From Holosporales bacterium (GTDB taxonomy: Bacteria > Pseudomonadota > Alphaproteobacteria > BNTO01), in NCBI GenBank assembly GCA_031265645.1, contig JAISCJ010000118.1:1-5805 (forward strand): DNA of 5,805 nt, written 5' to 3'. The notes under the pieces are model-generated. The model saw only the letters and a program-made list of their open reading frames with translations, was not told the DNA's origin and ran no database searches. This document shows, piece by piece, positions 1 through 3,667 of this stretch (positions are counted from its first letter, which is position 1; every line of letters starts with the position of its first letter). The position numbers were made by a program, and so were the translations under genes.

Positions 1-1808
1 CTGCCAAGGGTGTTTTCTGCCTGTAATTCCGCGCCGCTAGCAATCGTTATTCCGCCATTTCCAGACAGTGCTGAACTTAAAATTAATTTTCCACCCGATA
101 CTGTCGTTGCCCCTGCATAGCTTAAAACCCCCGATAGCGTTGTAGTCCCTGAGCTAGACGTTGTTAAGCTCCCAGTACCAGATACATTATTGCCATAGCT
201 TGCTGCCGCATTTAGAATCAGCCCACCATTATCCGTAATTGAACTAGTGCCAAGGGTGTTTTGGGCTTCCAGTGTGGCGCCACTAGCAATCGTTATCGCG
301 CCATTCCCCGACAAAACGGAACTTAAAATTAATTTTCCTGCCGATACCGTCGTTGTTCCAGAATAGCTTAAAGTACCAGATAGCGTTGCAGTTCCTGCGC
401 CAGTCTTTTGCAAAGCTCCTACACCAGTTATTGTGTTTACGTACTGCGGAGTTGTTCCGCTAGCATTATTTAGCTTCAGCGTCCCAGTCGTAATCGTTAT
501 GGTACCTGTTCCTAGCGTGCTTTGAGCTTCCATAATTGCAGTCGAAGAGGTATTTATTGTTACACTGCTGGTACTCAATGCTTTCGTTGCAACCAACGTT
601 CCACCGGATACCGTCGTTGCCCCTGTATAGCTTAAAGTACCCGATAGCGTCGCTGTTCCTGCTCCATTCTTTTGCAAAGATCCTGCGTCAGATATGCTGC
701 TGGTATACCCAACAGTTCCACTGCAATCAAGTGTTAAAGTCCTCCCTGAGGCAACATTTATTGTCGCAGAGCCGAGATTATTTTGAAGAGTAAGAGTGCC
801 CCCATTGTAGTTAAATGTCCCAGTAAAAGTTGAATTACCAGAAAGAATTAGGCCTGCAGCCCCATTTTTTGTAATTGTTCCCACCCCCTCGAATTTCCCT
901 GCGTACGAACCTCCTCCATCGAGAACCATTGCCGTGCCATTGCGTAAAATTATTTTAGCGTTGGAGTTTTCTCCATTAAGCCCATGCACAATGAATCCGT
1001 CTACATCAACGTTGTTGCACGTAATCGTTCCGTCACATGTTAGGGTCGTACCAACATTAATAGACCCCGCTCCACTCTCATATCCTATTGAGATAGAGCT
1101 ACCACTGTTAATTGTCAGGCCTTCTCCAGTAACAAAAAATCCCTGAGAACCAGCCTTGTTTCCACCAAGATATACACTTGTAGCGGTTCCTCCTAGAGTG
1201 GCATTTTTGGCGTGCAACATTCCTGATCCTGAATCAGTACTGTCTTTTCCCGTACCAATGTATATATTGTTGGTTCCAGAAGAAGTAAAGTTATCAGCGG
1301 CAGAAATCGTTCCTGCTCCTTCATTCCCTCCAATGCAAAAATTTGTGGCACCATTAACATTAACGGAACCGCATGAAATAATAACAACCGAGCCTCGTGA
1401 ATTTCCTACACCGACAAGAGAACTGGTCGCAACGTTTAGTTCTTTAGTACCAATGATTGCGTTTTTCTGAACAGATATGGCCCCATCAACAGTCAAAGCC
1501 GTTAAATGGGAACCGGTCCCCACAAACACAAAATTGGTTGTTCCTGCCTTTATTTTAAATGTTCCAGGTCCAACCAAGCTCTTAGCAAATTCGCCATGAG
1601 TAACCGTCAATGTTTTATTATTTAGTATTATGGTTTTACTTAAGTCACAATCTTCTGTATCAGCACTCAATTCAGTCGTGCCAATAGCAGTTCCGCATGA
1701 AAAAACAAAATATCCACATGCTATTAACAATTTAGTTTGAACGCTAGTTAATGCGAAAACACTAAGCTTTTTGCGTTGGCTGAATCTTGAGTTATGCAAG
1801 AACGACAC
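1..1808 (-). CDS. Secreted PATR-repeat protein, probable autotransporter passenger (3' end outside window)
   Basis: The frame whose minus-strand codons start at positions such as 1808 and 1799 is open from the stop at 1838-1836 to the left edge: about 602 codons from GTG 1808, or 599 from TTG 1799. There is no in-frame ATG before 1221, which would remove the signal sequence, so the start must be GTG 1808 (chosen) or TTG 1799. No Shine-Dalgarno separates them. Residues 8-26 are basic, followed by a hydrophobic core (LLIACGYFVFSC, 27-38) and a plausible cleavage near GTA-41: a long Sec signal peptide. Residues ~90-260 are a ladder of ~25-residue Gly/Ser/Thr/Asn-rich beta repeats. From ~314 onward come units of the type GAGTxTLSGxLSYxGxTTVSxG, matching the autotransporter-associated beta-strand (PATR) family. 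Such proteins form surface beta-helices and normally end in a beta-barrel; that end is not in this window. A PEP-CTERM-like or other anchor is possible instead. Six cysteines follow the signal, unusual for a passenger. Confidence 0.85.
   Translation of the reverse strand, partial: MSFLHNSRFSQRKKLSVFALTSVQTKLLIACGYFVFSCGTAIGTTELSADTEDCDLSKTIILNNKTLTVTHGEFAKSLVGPGTFKIKAGTTNFVFVGTGSHLTALTVDGAISVQKNAIIGTKELNVATSSLVGVGNSRGSVVIISCGSVNVNGATNFCIGGNEGAGTISAADNFTSSGTNNIYIGTGKDSTDSGSGMLHAKNATLGGTATSVYLGGNKAGSQGFFVTGEGLTINSGSSISIGYESGAGSINVGTTLTCDGTITCNNVDVDGFIVHGLNGENSNAKIILRNGTAMVLDGGGSYAGKFEGVGTITKNGAAGLILSGNSTFTGTFNYNGGTLTLQNNLGSATINVASGRTLTLDCSGTVGYTSSISDAGSLQKNGAGTATLSGTLSYTGATTVSGGTLVATKALSTSSVTINTSSTAIMEAQSTLGTGTITITTGTLKLNNASGTTPQYVNTITGVGALQKTGAGTATLSGTLSYSGTTTVSAGKLILSSVLSGNGAITIASGATLEAQNTLGTSSITDNGGLILNAAASYGNNVSGTGSLTTSSSGTTTLSGVLSYAGATTVSGGKLILSSALSGNGGITIASGAELQAENTLG
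3..869 (-). repeat. PATR-type repeat array inside the secreted protein
   Basis: Four core units can be read on the minus strand at 869-798 (divergent: LILSGNSTFTGTFNYNGG), 668-600 (TATLSGTLSYTGATTVSGG), 404-336 (TATLSGTLSYSGTTTVSAG) and 158-90 (TTTLSGVLSYAGATTVSGG). The last three are spaced 264 and 246 bases apart, that is 88 and 82 codons. Between cores, the motif GxITIASGAxLxAxNTLG occurs in the last two units. At the DNA level, positions 1-120 and 247-366 align without gaps, with about 94 of 120 bases identical by hand count. The pattern fits autotransporter-associated beta-strand repeats. The array continues past the left edge. Confidence 0.8.
1029..1541 (-). repeat. Ladder of ~25-residue 'IGxxxGxG' beta repeats
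   Basis: Residues ~90-260 of the secreted protein contain a recurring pattern: a short strand ending in IG/VG/LG, a Gly-rich turn, then a second strand. Examples are FVFVGTGS, LVGVGNSRGS, FCIGGNEGAGTI, IYIGTGKDS, VYLGGNKAGSQG and ISIGYESGAGSI. This resembles the short repeats known from type V secretion passengers and PEP-CTERM-associated proteins (the T5SS/PEP-CTERM-associated repeat). The family assignment is from pattern memory. The periodicity itself is plain in the translation. Confidence 0.55.
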
Positions 1809-1820
1809 TGAAGAGTTAGT

Positions 1821-1848
1821 ATTAAAAGTACTAATCTAGTGTAGTAAA
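1821..1848 (-). promoter_or_regulatory. Candidate promoter for the secreted protein
   Basis: On the minus strand, TTTACT (1848-1843) and TTTAAT (1826-1821) are separated by 16 bases, matching the sigma-70 -35 and -10 hexamers at 4 and 5 of 6 positions. Transcription would begin near 1814, giving a leader of only about 6 bases to GTG 1808 or 15 to TTG 1799. The region is AT-rich, so a chance match is quite possible. Confidence 0.25.
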
Positions 1849-1890
1849 TGTCGTGCAAATAAAACGTTAACTTAATGGAAGTATAGACGT

Positions 1891-1906
1891 GAGTTTTAGA
1901 AAACCC
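1891..1906 (-). terminator. Weak hairpin just after pntAB
   Basis: Directly after the pntAB stop codon, the minus strand reads GGGTTTTCTAAAACTC. This can fold into a 6-bp stem (one G-U pair) with a 4-base loop. No U-run follows, so it is at best a weak terminator or an mRNA 3'-end structure. It separates pntAB from the secreted-protein gene. Confidence 0.2.
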
Positions 1907-2338
1907 TTATCGAGTGCTACCCTTCCTGCGCTTGAACATGCTCAACATGCGTTGAGTAACAAGAAATCCGCCAAATATATTGACGGAAGCGAAAAATACA
2001 GCAGTGAACGAAGCAATGCTGCATAAAAGGTCCTTCGTACTTGCTGTGCCAATGGCAGCGATTGCGCCAATAATTATTGCGCTTGAAATGGCATTGGTAA
2101 CAGCCATAAGCGGGGAATGTAGGGCTGGGGTTACGCTCCAAACGACAAAATACCCAACAAAGCACGCAAGGACAAAGATTGTCAGAAGCCCGAGAAAGTC
2201 AGCCCCACCGCTTCCCGTATGCGAAAGCCGAGCCGCCACAGCCTTAACAGCAGAAAGCTCCCCGGTAAGCTTGCTTATTGTATATAAAGCTTCGTTCGCT
2301 TTCGCGACGATAGCATTTGCTCCAACTTGTACGTTCAT
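1907..2338 (-). CDS. pntAB: NAD(P) transhydrogenase, alpha subunit part 2 (membrane subunit PntAB)
   Basis: This 143-residue protein is the membrane part of the alpha chain of the proton-translocating transhydrogenase, which uses the proton gradient to move hydride from NADH to NADP+ at the inner membrane. Three hydrophobic helices are visible: ~52-70 (FVLACFVGYFVVW), ~79-100 (LMAVTNAISSAIIIGAIAAIG) and ~107-130. Family signatures include VVWxVTPALHxPLMxVTNAIS and VNIFGGFLVTQRML near the C-terminus. Three helices and this length fit the split alpha-2 subunit of alphaproteobacteria such as Rhodospirillum rubrum, rather than the fused E. coli PntA. ATG 2338 is preferred; in-frame GTG 2344 and TTG 2347 lie just upstream and would add 2-3 residues. 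The Shine-Dalgarno is poor, and an A-tract lies 11-17 bases upstream. Oddly, neither pntAA (NAD-binding domain) nor pntB (NADP-binding domain) flanks it. Confidence 0.95.
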   Translation of the reverse strand: MNVQVGANAIVAKANEALYTISKLTGELSAVKAVAARLSHTGSGGADFLGLLTIFVLACFVGYFVVWSVTPALHSPLMAVTNAISSAIIIGAIAAIGTASTKDLLCSIASFTAVFFASVNIFGGFLVTQRMLSMFKRRKGSTR

Positions 2339-2421
2339 AAACACCAAATTTTTTTAAAAAAAAATCGAAAATAAAACGGACTATAAAAACCCTGAGGGGC
2401 AACAACCCACCCACTTTAAAA

Positions 2422-2450
2422 GTTATAACATTTACAAATGCCATTGTTGA
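2422..2450 (-). promoter_or_regulatory. Candidate promoter for pntAB
   Basis: In the ~160-base gap between pgpA and pntAB, the minus strand has TCAACA (2450-2445) and TATAAC (2427-2422), 17 bases apart. They match the sigma-70 -35 and -10 boxes at 4 and 5 of 6 positions. Transcription would start near 2415 and leave a leader of about 77 bases. A second -10-like TATAGT lies nearer the gene but has no decent -35. Confidence 0.3.
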
Positions 2451-2456
2451 ATAGGT

Positions 2457-2481
2457 TAAATAACACGCTCGCAAGAGAGTG
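2457..2481 (-). terminator. Possible terminator of the secB-pgpA unit
   Basis: About 18 bases after the pgpA stop, the minus strand reads CACTCTC-TTGC-GAGCGTG: a 7-position stem with one T/C mismatch and a 4-base loop, followed by TTATTT. The stem is imperfect and the T-tract short, so efficiency would be modest. The position, between pgpA and a candidate pntAB promoter, is sensible for a terminator. Confidence 0.35.
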
Positions 2482-2498
2482 ACAAAACGATGAGCAGC

Positions 2499-3068
2499 TT
2501 AGTTTATTATCTTCAGCAAAGCTACAGCGGCTCCCCCTCCAAGTAATCCTGCAAGGATGTCATCTAAAATTATGCTTAATGCCTGAAAGGCAGGTTTTTG
2601 CTCGAGTGTTCGTTCTATGAATTTTATCGGCCAAGGCTTCAAAATATCGAAAACTCGGAATAATGCAAACGATACGAAAATTTCTTTAAAAAATAAATTT
2701 GAATAGCATGACACAATAAAAAGACATAACAGTTGCCCAATTACTTCATCTATTACGATGAAAGAAGGATCGACTAGTGAGCGACCTATTAGCTTGCGGC
2801 AACACATTGGTCGCTCCAATTCGTGATCAACAGCTCCAATTCGTGTCTGTTGCTCGCATAAGCGGTCTAGCACCCGTTGAATTGAAGGAAACGCTACCGC
2901 GCAAGCTGCCCCAAAGGCGATGACCATCCACATTTTAGAATGGCCTCGGAGCCAATACGCCAACAGAACAGGAAACACACTTCCAGCAGTTCCAGGGGCA
3001 AATGGCACAAAGCCGAGGCCACCAACTGACGCGAAAAACAAAGCAATGGAATCTCGCCAGCTAGACAT
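2499..3068 (-). CDS. pgpA: Phosphatidylglycerophosphatase A
   Basis: PgpA removes the phosphate from phosphatidylglycerophosphate to give phosphatidylglycerol, at the inner membrane. The 189-residue translation carries the family motifs in order: PFAPGTAGS (22-30), IDEVIGQ (106-112, the acidic pair expected to bind Mg2+), FALFRVFDILKPWPI (134-148) and LDDILAG (168-174). Hydrophobic stretches occur at ~10-38, ~46-60, ~108-122 and ~170-187. The Gly usual just before the last Asp-Asp motif is replaced by Ser (ALSIILDD). The segment between the second helix and the IDE motif is roughly 20-25 residues longer than in the family members I recall, and contains Cys-Cys (89-90). The start at ATG 3068 lies 5 bases after the secB stop, so the two genes must be co-transcribed and translation is probably coupled. 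Confidence 0.93.
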   Translation of the reverse strand: MSSWRDSIALFFASVGGLGFVPFAPGTAGSVFPVLLAYWLRGHSKMWMVIAFGAACAVAFPSIQRVLDRLCEQQTRIGAVDHELERPMCCRKLIGRSLVDPSFIVIDEVIGQLLCLFIVSCYSNLFFKEIFVSFALFRVFDILKPWPIKFIERTLEQKPAFQALSIILDDILAGLLGGGAAVALLKIIN

Positions 3069-3073
3069 AACAA

Positions 3074-3547
3074 TTAATGAACGTGTTCAGTCTCGTTAGC
3101 TTTTTCTTTTTGCGCTCGATTCATTGACTTGAAGTCCACGGGCTGTAACATAAGTGGAGGAAATCCTGTCTCGCGAGTCGCGTCTGCGACAATATTCCGA
3201 GCAAACGGGAACAGGAACTCGGGACAGTCTTCGAGAAGAATATCCTTAAATCGGGATTCTTCGACGCCATCTGACATAGCAACAAGTCCCGCATATTTGA
3301 CCTGGCAAATAAACATCGGTTCAGTTCCGCGAGTCGCCTTGGCGTTTATATCCAATACGACTTCGAACATTCTCTCAGTCAAATGACGCGCGTTGACTTG
3401 CACGTTTATGCCGATTTCAGGCTTATCTTCGCTCGTGCTGCTTAGATGCACCAACGGCGTGGGATTTTCTAGGGATAGGTCCACCAAATATTGGACCGGA
3501 ATTGAAAAAATTGGATTGCTACCAGGATTCTCGACATTATCAGACAT
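3074..3547 (-). CDS. secB: Protein-export chaperone SecB
   Basis: SecB is a cytosolic tetramer that keeps precursor proteins unfolded and passes them to SecA for export through SecYEG. The 157-residue protein shows the usual features: an early strand VDLSLENPTP (the DxSFExP-type motif), a middle beta region ending MFICQVKYAG, and the C-terminal signature DCPEFLFPFARNIVADATRETGFPPLMLQPVDF, which is given here in pieces: CPEFLFPFAR, then GFPPLMLQPVDF. The tail is short and charged and ends EHVH. I chose ATG 3547 because it gives a normal-length N-terminus (MSDN...). An in-frame ATG at 3589 would add 14 residues of untypical sequence, and neither start has a good Shine-Dalgarno. It heads a two-gene unit with pgpA. 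Its promoter should lie in 3548-3665, where I find no convincing -35/-10 pair. Confidence 0.95.
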   Translation of the reverse strand: MSDNVENPGSNPIFSIPVQYLVDLSLENPTPLVHLSSTSEDKPEIGINVQVNARHLTERMFEVVLDINAKATRGTEPMFICQVKYAGLVAMSDGVEESRFKDILLEDCPEFLFPFARNIVADATRETGFPPLMLQPVDFKSMNRAQKEKANETEHVH

Positions 3548-3652
3548 GCTTTGCACACAAACATTAAGATTAACAGCTTCACAATACACATTTTACAAGC
3601 ATTCGTCCACCAATCGCTCTGGCGTGTGCGTTAATGGCAAAAGTATTGCGCA

Positions 3653-3667
3653 AGTCATTTTTTGACT
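3653..3667 (-). other. Small inverted repeat at the end of the ankyrin gene
   Basis: AGTCA and TGACT flank five A's on the minus strand, and the repeat overlaps the TAG stop at 3668-3666. A 5-bp AT-rich stem with no U-run is a poor terminator. The rest of 3590-3652 shows no gene or clear signal. Confidence 0.2.

Noticed and set aside
1..669. Repeats considered as a CRISPR array or intergenic tandem repeat
   Set aside because: The periods are 246 and 264 bases, multiples of three, inside an open coding frame with conserved protein motifs. There are no short identical repeats with unique spacers.
536..1470. Plus-strand ORFs of 70-104 codons in the left part
   Set aside because: They mirror the repetitive minus-strand gene. 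Their Pro/Val/Thr-rich translations are what antisense of Gly/Thr/Ser codons gives.
1688..1720. Lipobox-like VFSCG in the secreted protein's signal sequence
   Set aside because: The residue at -3 is acceptable but Phe at -2 breaks the usual lipobox, and the Sec cleavage site a few residues later is as good. Not strong enough to call a lipoprotein.
1980..2357. Plus-strand ORF of 125 codons opposite pntAB
   Set aside because: It is the antisense of a clearly recognised transhydrogenase subunit and its translation has no family features.
2384..2400. CCCTCAGGGTTTTT on the minus strand as a terminator
   Set aside because: The stem is only 3 bp with a 3-base loop, too weak to support a call despite the T-run.
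2244..2474. Minus-strand 76-codon ORF starting in the pgpA-pntAB gap
   Set aside because: It runs out of frame into pntAB, has no recognisable sequence, and its upstream half is AT-rich intergenic DNA.
3129..3665. Two plus-strand ORFs (85 and 90 codons) opposite secB
   Set aside because: Both are shadows of secB with no signal, motif or ribosome binding site of their own.
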